The notes under the pieces: generated by a model
What the model saw: the letters and a program-made list of their open reading frames with translations, nothing else
Told to the model about the DNA's origin: nothing
Database searches by the model: none
Assembly (NCBI GenBank): GCA_003116875.1
Contig: BCKT01000008.1
Location: 1,014,322-1,078,321, forward strand
DNA: 64,000 nucleotides
Origin: Takashimella koratensis
Lineage: Eukaryota > Basidiomycota > Tremellomycetes > Trichosporonales > Tetragoniomycetaceae
Reading direction: 5' to 3'
In this document: piece after piece, positions 23,770 to 33,954 of the stretch
Layout: the number at the start of each line of letters is the position of its first letter
Position numbering within the stretch: the first letter of the stretch is position 1
Translations under genes and position numbers: made by a program

Positions 23770-24602
23770 ATGTCTGTCGAGGAGCAGATCGAGAACCTCA
23801 CCATCGACGAGCACGGTCACGACCACGCTCACCACGACCACGACCACGACCATGACCATGATCACGACCACGACCACGAGCACCTCGAGGGCGGAGCCGG
23901 CGGTGCGACCATCGAGCTTCACTCTCGACCTGAGCGCAAGGCCCGCAAGGCTCTCGAGGGCCTCGGCCTCAAGCGTGTCCAGGGTATCCAGCGCGTGACC
24001 CTCCGCAGGCCCAAGAACGTCCTCCTCGTCGTCGCTCAGCCCGAGGTCTGGAAGGCCCCCGGATCCGACTGCTACATCGTCTTCGGTGAGGCCAAGCTCG
24101 AGGACCCGTCCAGCGCCGCTCAGCAGTCCGCTCAGCAGCAGCTCGCCGCCTCTACCCAGGCCGCCCAGGCCGCGCACGCCGCCGGTGGCTTCAAGGAGGG
24201 CGTCCCCCAGAACCTCGAGGACCTCATGGGTGGTGAAGAGTGCGTTTAACATTTGGTCTACAGTTGTGGAAAAGTGGGAAGGGAAGGATTCGGTGATGTC
24301 GGGAGATTGACCCTTCCTTTATTGTATGATTGGACGCTGACGAAGTGGTCTACAGAGTCCCTGAGCTCGAGAAGGTTGAGGGTGAGGCCGGTGCTACCGA
24401 CAAGGCCGGCGGTGCGGGCGAGGAGGACGTCAAGCTTGTTGTTGCGCAGACCGGCTGCACTGAGGAGCAGGCCCGCGAGGCTCTCGCTGCCGAGAAGGGT
24501 GACCTCATCAACGCGAGTAAGTAGCCCTCTGCACTTGGCTCAGACACAGAATTGAAAAAAGCCGCTTACTGATGTGCTATAGTCATGAGGATCAGCTCGT
24601 AA
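23770..24602 (+). CDS. EGD2: Nascent polypeptide-associated complex subunit alpha
   Basis: Three exons (23770-24239, 24356-24516, 24583-24602) encode 216 aa. NAC alpha pairs with NAC beta at the ribosome exit tunnel and shields nascent chains. The NAC domain is clear: [53 protein letters not shown]. The C-terminal UBA domain reads [20 protein letters not shown], followed by KGDLINAIMRISS. The codon choice looks strongly biased to C-ending codons, consistent with high expression. Unusual is a His-Asp alternation at residues 15-38 (13 His in 24 residues) within the normally merely acidic N-terminal tail. The final exon is only 20 nt. Confidence 0.95.
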
Positions 24603-25017
24603 TCTCGAGGTCTAGATGGCTCGGTCGGAAGTGACTGGTGGTCGAACGCAGTTGAAGACAAAGATCCCCCTCCATCCCATCCCATCCCATCCCATCCATA
24701 CAGCAAAAAAAGACCTGACCAACCTTGGCAGAAATCAAAGCATTAGTTGGGTTGGGGCAGTTGTGTAGCGCGTGTACGTAGGTGGGGAAGTGAGAGGCGA
24801 TGTGAAAGGTCAAGCGAAATGCATGCATCTCTTCACTGAGTGAACTAGTGGGGTGGTAGTAATATACAATGCGGCTCTCATGGTTCAACGTCGTCTCGTG
24901 TTCTCGTTCCTGTATCATCAAGCGCTCGTCACCGTGACTTGCTCGCGAGGGAGATGTCTCCACGCTCTCGCAGATGACAAATGATCAAGTTGATTGGCGC
25001 TTCAAGCGTTTCCCCGT
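24603..25017. other. Convergent intergenic region
   Basis: 3' flanks of EGD2 and of prefoldin subunit 1 meet here. A five-copy CATCC run lies at about 24673-24697. Nothing else is supported. Confidence 0.5.
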
Positions 25018-25731
25018 CTACTCGCGGCGCTGGCTGCTGTGGAACTGCAACCAGTCAGCAACTTCAACCCTCTCTTTTGCAGTATTGAATCACACTCTCT
25101 AGCCCACCCGGGCCAATCAGCACTTACGATATCCCGTAATTGGCCGTTGGCTTCCTCTATCTGCTTCTCGAGGTACTTTGCCTTCTTGTTCAAGCTCGTC
25201 ACATCCTCTGCAAGCGACTTTTCCAGCGCCCCGTGTGCACTATCGATCGTTGACCGTGGTTGCTCAATGAACCTATACCAGCATCAGATTATCCATCCGC
25301 AAAGCATCTTGAGTCCATGTCCTCATCCACCCTCTTCTCCTCTCTCACGATGTCGATCCAAAGATGGTAGAAAAGGGTGGGAGTGATGAGAAACCAACGC
25401 ACATTTTGCCAACACCGCGGTACATCCTGCCTTCGTCCTTGGGGACCGTTGACAATTCGCGCACTGTCAACTCGAGAACCTTCTTCTCCTTCTCCTTCGC
25501 CTGGGTCTGGGCACGGACTACCTGCAGCGATCGCTGGTTGGCGATGGCCTGATGGGGAAGGTATCAGCTGTGTCGACAGGGTCCAGATATGAGCGAAACA
25601 TATTCTCACTTGAGTCTGGATCTGTTGCAGGATCTAAAAGGGGAGAAGGATGTTAGTAACGGATACAGATGAGCTGGGTCCCGTACAAGGCTGCTGACCT
25701 TTCGCAGAGTGTCGTCGGAGAGGCTGGCCAT
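25018..25731 (-). CDS. PFD1: Prefoldin subunit 1 (beta-type prefoldin)
   Basis: Five exons (25731-25699, 25633-25610, 25548-25403, 25272-25128, 25044-25018) encode 124 aa, the usual size of the family. Prefoldin is the cytosolic hexameric co-chaperone that delivers unfolded actin and tubulin to CCT. Two long coiled-coil helices flank a beta-hairpin core. Helix one includes QAIANQRSLQVVRAQTQAKEKEK, shown here only as its ends (QAIANQ, KEKEKK). The core is VPKDEGRMYRGVGKMFI, and helix two covers LEKSLAEDVTSLNKKAKYLE. Exon 2 is only 24 nt and exon 5 only 27 nt. The start at 25731 gives MASLSDDTLRK. It is divergent from the 2OG oxygenase gene, 221 bp apart. Confidence 0.88.
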
Positions 25732-25747
25732 GGTGATTGGGGTGGGT

Positions 25748-25774
25748 GAGGAGGGTGAGGAGGGTGAGGAGGGT
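25748..25774. repeat. 9-bp tandem repeat in the leader of PFD1
   Basis: Three perfect copies of GAGGAGGGT lie just upstream of the PFD1 start codon, which is on the minus strand, so they fall in its promoter or 5' leader. Confidence 0.8.
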
Positions 25775-25952
25775 AACGAGGAGGTTGTAGACAAAGTGAA
25801 AGCGCGAGATGAGACACGGTCCTTTGGCTGCGATATCATTGCGTGCGACCGTGGGAAAGTAGAATGAGTGTATCAACAAATCCACAGCTTCGTGTTTCAA
25901 CCACCCAGAGACGCATTCCTTGTCCTCACCATCCACTACCACCAGCTACACC

Positions 25953-28104
25953 ATGACCACCGCCGTCGCTCAAGTCTCTCTCGACACCTACCTCCTCGAC
26001 CCCCACTCCCCTGCAGCGCTCGCTGAAGCCCGCCGAGCCGCCGAGTCCCTCATCCTCACCGGTGCGCTCATCGTACAGGATTCGCGAGCTGTGGCGGACG
26101 CCAATGATCGGTTCCTCGATCTCTTCGAGGACTATTTTGCGCAGAGCCACGAGCAGCTGGTGGTTGATGAGAGGCCAGAACTTGGCTACCAGGTTGTGAG
26201 TCCATCACTGTGTCGCAATGGTTCTGGACGGGGTTAGTAAGAGTAAGAGCTAATGAAGGTGGGCCGAAACAGGGCGTGACGTTGGAGAATACCGAAAAGC
26301 CAAAATGTGGGAGCGATGAGGAATGCCTGGCGATTATCAAAGAGCTTGAGGAGGCAGAACGGCCACTCGATCTGAGCGGACACTCTGCTGACCCAAAGTG
26401 TCGGTCAGTGAAGCACTACATCTCACTGCAGTCCTTGCCCTTCTTTGCACCATCTCGACAACCTTTGCGGTGGCTGACGTTGACTGACTCTGTCTCTGAG
26501 TAGATTCTTCCACCGGATGGCGGAAAAACCTCCATACGAGTCCGCGTTCCCTTACTCAACCGCTCCTAATGTCGTGCCCCGGGCGTTTACGGGAACATGG
26601 GAAAACAGGGTGGCCGAATGGGGTGCGCTGCTCAAGCAGTCGTGAGTTTGTCAATGGGTCCCAGTTGTCGGGAGCTTGGAAAAGCTGACGGCGGCGGGAC
26701 AGCGTGGAGGGCGTCGCACGGATGACTGCCGTCGGCCTGGGGCTGGATGAAACCAGCTTTCTTGGGGCGGGGACATATGGGTGAGTGGGTCGTAGCTAAC
26801 GTCCTTGTGCCCTCGAAAGCCAGAGTCTCGCTCACAGTCGGGATCCAGGTCGCATTTGCTCGCGCCGACTGCGACAGACCTTGTCAAGTACGGGCAAGTC
26901 GGAACGTGAGTGAAAATTCACCCTGGCTCATGTGCTCCAGCCATTCTCTATGATCCCTGTGCTCAAAGACGTGCCCAGGATCTATGCGGGTTTCCATACC
27001 GATCTCAACTTCCTCACCATCCACGGCCAATCGCGATACCCCGGCCGTGAGCTCCTTCTTCTCCCTTCGGACAAAGAAACACGCGTAGAAACGTGAAGCG
27101 GGGGAGCGGCGCTGATGAGGTGAACATCGCAGTGCACATCTGGGCCCGGAACACCGGGAAGCGGATAGCGGCTAGAGTTCCTCCCGGTTGCCTCCTCGTC
27201 CAAGCTGGGAAACAGCTCGAGTGGCTCACTGGTGGTCTGATCAAAGGTGCGTGAACAGGCCAAGAAGATCTGCCTTCCCTGTCATGCTTTTAACTCACCC
27301 TTCTTCAGCCGGGTTCCACGAGGTCGTATGCAACGAGGCGACATTGGCGGTGAGTTTCCTGCCCCGTTTGCTCGATCTTCGACGACCATGTAATGGCTGC
27401 AACGGACGTCGACTCGCGCTAACGACTACCCCATTCAATGTGCTCGGGTGACGTTCCACGCAGGCCGTGGAGCGAAGACGTGTCGAGCACCCGGAACGAC
27501 CCCTCATCCGCATCTCCTCTACCTTTGTAAGTTGCCCGACTTCCAGACATAATGAGCGCAGGCAGATACACTCTGGTTTCCCTTGAGATCTCGTTTCGCC
27601 CTTGCTTCGTTCCTAGCTGACGAGTGACACCATTGTCTCACCTGCGCCAATCTGGATTGCCCTCAACCAGTTCTGGCATCTAACTCCCGACTTTCACCTC
27701 GAAGCGATCCCAGCGTTGCGTGAACGAGCAGAGGAGAGGTTCGGGACTCAAAAGGACTATGGCGCTATGCTCGTCGGAGACCAGGTCCGACGGTGAGTGT
27801 TGAGTCTCTTTCACGCGAGTGGTTCACGCTTGCTTTCAATCATTTGTCCCTTGTGGGCTGCCCATCCGCGTTCTCGGGTCACCCTCCCTTCCTGTCTCTT
27901 CCCTTCCCGGTCTTCTCCGACCCACGCTTGCTTTGCGTTGGGTCTTGGATCGTTTTGAGTTGTCGCGCCCCTTCGGAGAGAGGCCAGAGCTCCGTGGATC
28001 AGGCTCAGCTTCAGATCACTAACGGTTCCTGTCTTTTTGTCCACCCCTTGCCTTTTTATCATCAATACAGGGAGTTGGGCCTCATCGCGCTCATGTCGTC
28101 GTAA
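25953..28104 (+). CDS. 2-oxoglutarate/Fe(II)-dependent oxygenase (isopenicillin N synthase-like)
   Basis: Eleven exons (25953-26195, 26273-26403, 26504-26641, 26703-26780, 26849-26905, 26979-27046, 27133-27246, 27309-27349, 27464-27526, 27671-27792, 28071-28104) encode 362 aa. The double-stranded beta-helix iron site is readable: GFHTDLNFLTIHG (His222, Asp224) and GFHEVVCN (His280). The 2OG-binding Arg lies in RPLIRISSTFFWHL, which is completed across an intron. The N-terminus has ALIVQDSRAVADANDRFLDLFEDYF, typical of the non-haem dioxygenase N-terminal region. It lacks a targeting signal. The reaction is likely a hydroxylation or desaturation of a small molecule, but the substrate cannot be told. 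Nearby genes are housekeeping, so no biosynthetic cluster is implied. Confidence 0.85.
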
Positions 28105-28731
28105 CCACGCGTTTGTATTGAAAGGTTGTATATACGCTTAGCGGGAGGCGTCGCGTGTTGCGTCAGTGGCGACGAGGCGAGAATTGAGCGGTGGAAGTGA
28201 GTGGTTGGCCTCGGGGTGAGAGCCTCGGGGTGAGAGGCAGGGGAGACACGCGAGAGTCGATACAAAGCAAAAAGGCAAAATTAATAAATTCACCTTTGCT
28301 GCATATCCTAGATTCCTGGGAAAGCCTGCCAGCGCCTCAGGGCGGAGTTGGTCTCGATGGTTCCGCTTAGACTGACAGTCTGACAGCCAACCAGGGGCAA
28401 TTCTGAATTCCAGGCAATTCAAAGTTGACATCTAAAATCGAGATTCAACTTTGCGCGGTGGAGTAGTAGCCGGTTTCAAGAATTTTTATCGATTGTTACA
28501 TACCTCATTCTTTCCTCTGTGGAATTGGACACGAACCAACGAGTTACTTACTTCGACCATGCTTGCTCGGTTCGCGGGGGGGCTGCAACGTCGGCGTAAC
28601 GGGGTGGTCGAGTGGAGGAGCAAGCTCTGCAGAGGACGGGACTACGATCACATGCCTATGCTTGTTCCCATCTCAATCGCAATGAAGACTGATCTGTAGC
28701 CGCCCTGACTTTTGGCCCCACTCTGAACCGA

Positions 28732-28808
28732 CCAACGTCCGCGTCCGCGTTCGTGCACACGCTCACGCTCACGTCCACTACACGTTCACGTCCACGTCCA
28801 CGTCCAGC
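28732..28808. repeat. Degenerate hexanucleotide repeat (CACGTC/CACGCT)
   Basis: About a dozen imperfect copies of six-base units ending in CGTC, CGCT or CGTT, the last three (CACGTC) perfect. CACGTC contains an ACGTC half-site, but repeat expansion is the simplest explanation. Confidence 0.7.
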
Positions 28809-29045
28809 TCTAGCACGTCGCGAGGACGAACCTGTACAGAGGTCAGACAGGCGTCGATACCCTTTCGGTCCCAGCTTTCTCGCAAATCTCTTAACATGCC
28901 AGACTTCCCCCTCCACCCATCTCCACACCCCCCAACCACCTTCTCCCTGAACTGATCGTCTTGTCATTCCTCATCGCGACTGAACATTCCAATCTCGACC
29001 GGCTCGCTCTGGAACTGTCTCAACCACTCCTCTGTCCCCCTCTCT

Positions 29046-29046
<1 letters not shown>

Positions 29047-29102
<56 letters not shown>
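29047..29102. repeat. Poly-C tract, 56 nt
   Basis: An uninterrupted run of cytosines preceded by TCTCTA and followed by ACCCTCCC. Length may be imprecise because homopolymers are hard to sequence. Confidence 0.95.
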
Positions 29103-29437
29103 ACCCTCCCTCCGCCTGCCTTCCACCCTCACATGCTGATCCACTGCCACCACTTCGCATACCGCATCAACGTCACAAGGGCCGCTGGGAGGAATCGCGA
29201 TCCGACACTTTGTTGTCCCTTCTCGTCATTCGCCGTGGCTCGACAGGCCCAAGGCGCCCCACACACTCGCTCCACCTTGTGACTCGCTCGAAGAGGACCC
29301 GGCGTCGCCGCTCTGTCGATCATTTGGTCGTGGCCTGGAGTCCAACAAGCTTTTTCATCGAGGGATCTGCGGGCCCTCCCTCTCTCCTCAGATTTGCGCC
29401 TACCTCCTCCCTTCTCGAAATCTAGAACTGGCCCAAC

Positions 29438-32400
29438 ATGTTGGCTACCTGTGACGTTTTAGCCCCCGCGCTCTCCCTCGCTCCTCCTCCTCGCCCACCT
29501 CGTCCCTCTCGCTCTTCCCGCCCTACCCCTCCTTCTCGCGCTACTCCTCCTGCTCGCCCTACACCCCCCGGTTCCTGCAGCCCACCGACCACCCCTGTCT
29601 GGCGCCGAACACGACCAGTCCCCACTCTTGCTCCAATAACATTCACTACCCCGTTGTGGACAAAGTACGCTCACGAGTCACCTACACACACTTCATCTGC
29701 ATCTTCAACTATCCCAGCTATCACACCGCCCGACTCGCTCTCGCGCCCACTTGAGCTCGACGCCTCTAACGGACGAAGTAAAGTCACTCCACCTACGATG
29801 CCGACCCCACCACGACTACCTAGCTCGTCGCCTTCCTCTGCTCGGTTGCGCCGCCTCGCACCGTCCCCTGTCAAAGTTCCACAGTTGATCGATTTTTCCT
29901 CTCGCCCCAAACCCCTCCCCAATACCCACTCCAGCGCCACACGAAATCGCCCTGCCGCCCACCCTCGGCCACACCCTTCTCCCGCTGTCCAGCCCAAACA
30001 TGCCGGCGCTCTGTCCCCGTCCCCGCTCGAGGATCCATTCGAATTCGACTTTGCCCCCGTCGACCGTGGGCTCAATGCCCAGCTCATGCACTCGCCGCCC
30101 GAGGACAAGCTTGCCCACACCCGACGGTTCAGCTTGTCCCCTGACCAATCGTTTTTGGCTGGGCCGAGCTCCCGCAATGACAGCGTTGACAGCGGATCAA
30201 GCATTCCAGTGATTTACGACGGCCAAGGGACGTACGCGCGCCTAGCTAGGCGGCTGAGGGACGAACTCGGGCCTGATGTCCCTGATGAATTGACTTACCG
30301 CGCCCCCTCGAGCTCTAGCGACGGGAGCAGTGGGACCGACGCCGATGGTGACGACGAAGACGAAGGTACTCCTCCTAGACGTTCAGGACCCGCCATGCTC
30401 ACTCCAGTCGACTACTACGCCGAGTGTGTGCCCTGCCCAGTCCTCGTACAGTTCCGCGACGTTTTCGCGAAGCAACAACAAACCATCTCGCCCGAGGCCG
30501 TGTCGCCCAAGTCTTCGCGAATGTTCCAATTGCCCGAGGTTCCACGCTCTGCCCCACTGAAGCTTCCCACGCAGTCCCCGTCACCACCTCGCTCGCTCCC
30601 GCCCTCCCCACGGCGGCAAGGCTCTGACTCCCTCCTCCCCGAGCCCACACGACTGGTACGGGATCACTCCCTCGACAGTGTCGGAACCTTTGGCCCTCGA
30701 ACTGCTCCAGGCGCAGACCTCACCTCTTCTCCTCCTTCCCCTGGCGCCCTTATGGCGCGGCGACCAAGCACCGACACAGTAGGGGAGGACGACGACGGGT
30801 GGAGCTACACTCTCTCTGCTTACGGCGACGACCTTACCAGTCGAGGAAGTACGCGAAACTCGCCCAACCCCCCGCCGGCACCGATGATGCCATGCCTCGA
30901 GCTTGAACCAGACGACTCGCCTTACTCGACCGCAGACCTCGAGCTCGTCACCCCTGACCACGACGACGTCGACCTCCCGTCCCGCAACGGCTCACTAGCG
31001 TCTACCATCTCAACCAACGATACCCCTACGCCCAAGAGTAACAGGTACGGCGCTTACGGCGCGGCATCGTACGGTACAAACGACACTCTCGGTCTCTCGC
31101 TTGGACTTGGGATCGGTGGTGGTCTGGGCGCGGACATGTGTCCTTCTCCCTCGGTCACCCTCGTCTCTGCATCAGGGATGCCTTCAGCCATCCCGTCCGC
31201 CACGCCGACAATCTACCTCACTCACTCTCGCTCACCAACACCGGACAAGCCTATCCACCCCGAATTCACGCTCAAGCACAAGCACTCGCGCACGCCAACC
31301 CTCGACAAGGCTCTCCCGTCCCTCCCTGACCCGTCACCACCTCCAACCACCTCCGTGACCCAGCCGACACCCACTCCAACCCTCCCTCTCGCTTCACCGA
31401 CTCCCAGCGCGTGCTCTTCCATCGAGAAGTCAACCACGGTCCAGCTCTGGGTCGACCAGGAAGGCATGCGTGATGTCTGCTCCACTCTTCACTACGTCCG
31501 GTCCCACCGCGCCGGGATCTTCCGGGAACGCGAGATCCGAGCGCTGCACGAAGCGTCAATGTGGTGCGAATCGCCGACCAAGCCCGAGCTGTTCCAGCAG
31601 AGCGGGTGCGTCGAGTTCGGAATGGACCCCAAAGAGAGGGACAAGTGGATCTTCCACCACGCCCCTCTCGAGGGTCTCCCGATCCTCCGCAGGCTCACAA
31701 TCAATGGAGATGACAAGTACGACTATCTCAATCGCGGAGCGTCGCTGTCCATTAAAGACCCGGGTGTATACACGGTCTCAGGAACCGAGGAGCGAGGCCG
31801 CGTCGAGTGGAAGTTTGAGTACCTCGTCACCCCGCGGATCTCGGACCGGACCGGCGAGCTGCTCAACAACGAAAAGACGGTCGTCCCTCTCGCACTCTAC
31901 GTTTCGCCCAACTTCTTCGAGCCAGAGCGCGCGTCCCGAACACACTTGTACAACGTGTTCAAGAAGACGCTCACCACCAACATTCCTGCGGTCAAGCTCC
32001 GGACGCCACATGTCGGCAAGCCCCCGGCTTCTCAGCCGCCGACACCATCGTTCCCACAGCCCACACCCACGCCGCCTCCTTCCGCCACTATCCCGACTGC
32101 GCCAGCGGTTCACGCCGAGACCTCGTCGACTTCTTCGCATGATGACTCGGACTCGTCGCCTGTGCCTACGTCCGGCAAGACGAGGACGTTTGGGGTCTTC
32201 GCCAAAGCCATGGGCAACGGGGCACCTGCTCCTGTGCACAAGTTTGGGACCAAGCCGCCTAGCATTGGTAAACCTGGGAGCAGCCGCCTTGCAACTCCCG
32301 ATACCGCCGCCAGCATCGTCGCAGGGACTGGAGTCGTCGCCGGAGCGGAAGACGTCAAGAAAGGACGAACACGCGCGCGGACTCTGTTCTCGCGTTCACG

Positions 32401-32947
32401 ACCGTTCACTCCCCCCGCCAACATCACCTCCCTCCACCCTGTTCCTCTTGTACCAATGAAATCGCTCTCATCTTTGCACGCAGGCGACACTGGGCGCCAC
32501 ACTCCATCCAACTCGATCACCTCGAACCCGACCGCGTCGGCATCGGTCACTTCGATCCCATCCACCACTGGCACACCTACAACAGCTGCTGCCCCTCGTC
32601 CACTAGTCACCAAAGGCCCTACGCACGTCCGGAGCACGTCCTCCCACCCTTTTGCTACCCAAGTGACCCCTCTGGTCTCAGGATCAGCCCCACTCGGCGT
32701 CAAGGCAATCAACATCCACGGGATCCCACAGGCGCAGGAAATCATGATCGAGAGCGCGACCAATTGGAACAAGAGCATGGGCACGAGCAAAGGCCTACAC
32801 GAGGAGATGTTGAAAGTTGAGGAAGGAACGGGAGCCGGGGTTAGGGGGGGATTGAGTCCTGCGCCCAGAGGGTTTTTGAGGAAGAGACCGTCAACGGCAG
32901 AGCCGAGGTTAGGGACTGTGGCGGCGTTTGGACATGGGAGGGCGTGA
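29438..32947 (+). CDS. Large single-exon protein with one conserved central domain, unknown function
   Basis: One uninterrupted frame of 1169 aa, unusual among these intron-rich genes. Residues 1-650 are Pro/Ser/Thr-rich and probably disordered, with repeated short acidic and SPxP-like segments. A well-ordered block spans about residues 665-855: TTVQLWVDQEGMRDVCSTL, FREREIRALHEASMWCESP, SGCVEFGM, LEGLPILRRLTINGDDKYDY, SLSIKDPGVYTVSGTEERG and VEWKFEYLVTPR. It alternates short strands with a WKFEY core, suggesting a beta-rich fold. I recall similar blocks in other basidiomycete hypothetical proteins but no named domain. The remainder is again low complexity, ending in a basic FLRKRPSTAEPRLG tail. 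There is no signal peptide or membrane segment. A signalling or cytoskeletal scaffold is possible; this is inference. Confidence 0.78.
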   Translation: MLATCDVLAPALSLAPPPRPPRPSRSSRPTPPSRATPPARPTPPGSCSPPTTPVWRRTRPVPTLAPITFTTPLWTKYAHESPTHTSSASSTIPAITPPDSLSRPLELDASNGRSKVTPPTMPTPPRLPSSSPSSARLRRLAPSPVKVPQLIDFSSRPKPLPNTHSSATRNRPAAHPRPHPSPAVQPKHAGALSPSPLEDPFEFDFAPVDRGLNAQLMHSPPEDKLAHTRRFSLSPDQSFLAGPSSRNDSVDSGSSIPVIYDGQGTYARLARRLRDELGPDVPDELTYRAPSSSSDGSSGTDADGDDEDEGTPPRRSGPAMLTPVDYYAECVPCPVLVQFRDVFAKQQQTISPEAVSPKSSRMFQLPEVPRSAPLKLPTQSPSPPRSLPPSPRRQGSDSLLPEPTRLVRDHSLDSVGTFGPRTAPGADLTSSPPSPGALMARRPSTDTVGEDDDGWSYTLSAYGDDLTSRGSTRNSPNPPPAPMMPCLELEPDDSPYSTADLELVTPDHDDVDLPSRNGSLASTISTNDTPTPKSNRYGAYGAASYGTNDTLGLSLGLGIGGGLGADMCPSPSVTLVSASGMPSAIPSATPTIYLTHSRSPTPDKPIHPEFTLKHKHSRTPTLDKALPSLPDPSPPPTTSVTQPTPTPTLPLASPTPSACSSIEKSTTVQLWVDQEGMRDVCSTLHYVRSHRAGIFREREIRALHEASMWCESPTKPELFQQSGCVEFGMDPKERDKWIFHHAPLEGLPILRRLTINGDDKYDYLNRGASLSIKDPGVYTVSGTEERGRVEWKFEYLVTPRISDRTGELLNNEKTVVPLALYVSPNFFEPERASRTHLYNVFKKTLTTNIPAVKLRTPHVGKPPASQPPTPSFPQPTPTPPPSATIPTAPAVHAETSSTSSHDDSDSSPVPTSGKTRTFGVFAKAMGNGAPAPVHKFGTKPPSIGKPGSSRLATPDTAASIVAGTGVVAGAEDVKKGRTRARTLFSRSRPFTPPANITSLHPVPLVPMKSLSSLHAGDTGRHTPSNSITSNPTASASVTSIPSTTGTPTTAAAPRPLVTKGPTHVRSTSSHPFATQVTPLVSGSAPLGVKAINIHGIPQAQEIMIESATNWNKSMGTSKGLHEEMLKVEEGTGAGVRGGLSPAPRGFLRKRPSTAEPRLGTVAAFGHGRA

Positions 32948-33125
32948 GGAACTTTTTTGTATTGTAGATGTTGAACATTGGACATTTTGATATTTGTAAG
33001 CGGATAAAGAGGTCACAGTAATGCATCATCACGTTCTGGCAAAACAATGGATCTGGCGATCCCAAACGAGCATAAGAACACAATCGTCGTCCTCGCTGCG
33101 GTGCAAGCGGATAGAGGGTCAGCAT

Positions 33126-33954
33126 TCACTGATTCTCCTCTTCATAGTCCTCCTCATCCTCCTCATCGTCCGACTCGTTGAGAAAGAGTCCCAAACCAGG
33201 CTGACTAAGGAGCCCTGAGAGCATTGGGGCGCCTCGCATTTCCTCCGTGTCGATAATGACCATACCTTGGTTGGCGAATCCTGGTCGCCGACTGTTATGG
33301 CTTCCTGCAAGAGATTCACAAGTTCAGAACCACCTGTAACTGGGGATCCAAACAAAGAACGAAGCGATTGGGAACCGGGGCGGGAGCCAAAGCGACTAGG
33401 CCTAGAAAGCCGTGTTTGCTCGTCGGGAACTTGAGCCCGAGGAAGGAGGGGGTGGCCTTGGTGGAATGCCTCTGAAGCTTCAGTGTTGCAAGGATCACAC
33501 AAAAAGCTTCGAGTTTGATTCTCATCGCTCGAAGTCACAAGAGCTTGGTTGGTTTTAGCGTTGAGCTAGGCTCTATAGGCAAGCTATTGCAGTGGAGGCA
33601 CCTGCCCAGGCTCTCGACCCAATCTGGGCGTTCCGCCGTTTTGTTGGTCCAAATACTATCCCTGCACTTCTTCAGGTAGGCTCGGATTTTGTCTACGGTG
33701 TCGTTTTCTCTGGCGATCTCCCAAATAGAAGTGGTATGGTCCTCTTGAGATACATCAGCGGTATACTTGCATGGCCTCGAATGCAGCTTATCTCCCTCCT
33801 CAGTTTCGTCATATTCAGAGCCGACAGAGATGACCGCTATATACTGTTTAACCTCATCGGGTTGCTCGGTGTGCATGAAGCAGAAGCACTCCAATGCCTC
33901 CCATTTGTTTTCGGTGAAATTGTTGGGGTGGTAGTTGACGAGTCTGGAAGTCAT
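33126..33954 (-). CDS. Cys-rich orphan protein, paralogue of the 35088-35816 gene, apparently frameshifted
   Basis: I do not recognise this family. The N-terminal frame (33954-33539) gives MTSRLVNYHPNN.., ECFCFMH, VISVGSEYDET, ERPDWVESLGRCLHC and stops at TGA 33537-33535. The next frame resumes immediately with RSFLCDPC, and a probable 53-nt intron (33333-33281) leads to RGAPMLSGLL and an acidic tail ending at TGA 33128-33126. Motif order matches the neighbour at 35088-35816 (GSEY, RPDWV, CLxC, FLCxxC), with near-equal spacing only if one base is missing near 33538. A 32-nt intron would also restore frame but is shorter than any other here. A further upstream exon ending near 34007 (CTAAC..TTCCAG intron) is possible. 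It may be a pseudogene. Confidence 0.5.

Larger units (their letters stand above)
28105..29437. other. 1.3 kb intergenic region with hexamer repeat and poly-C tract
   Basis: This separates the oxygenase from the long single-exon gene. It contains a degenerate hexamer repeat (28732-28808), C-rich runs, and a 56-nt pure C tract (29047-29102), followed by about 335 bp of probable leader sequence. No gene is supported. Confidence 0.5.
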
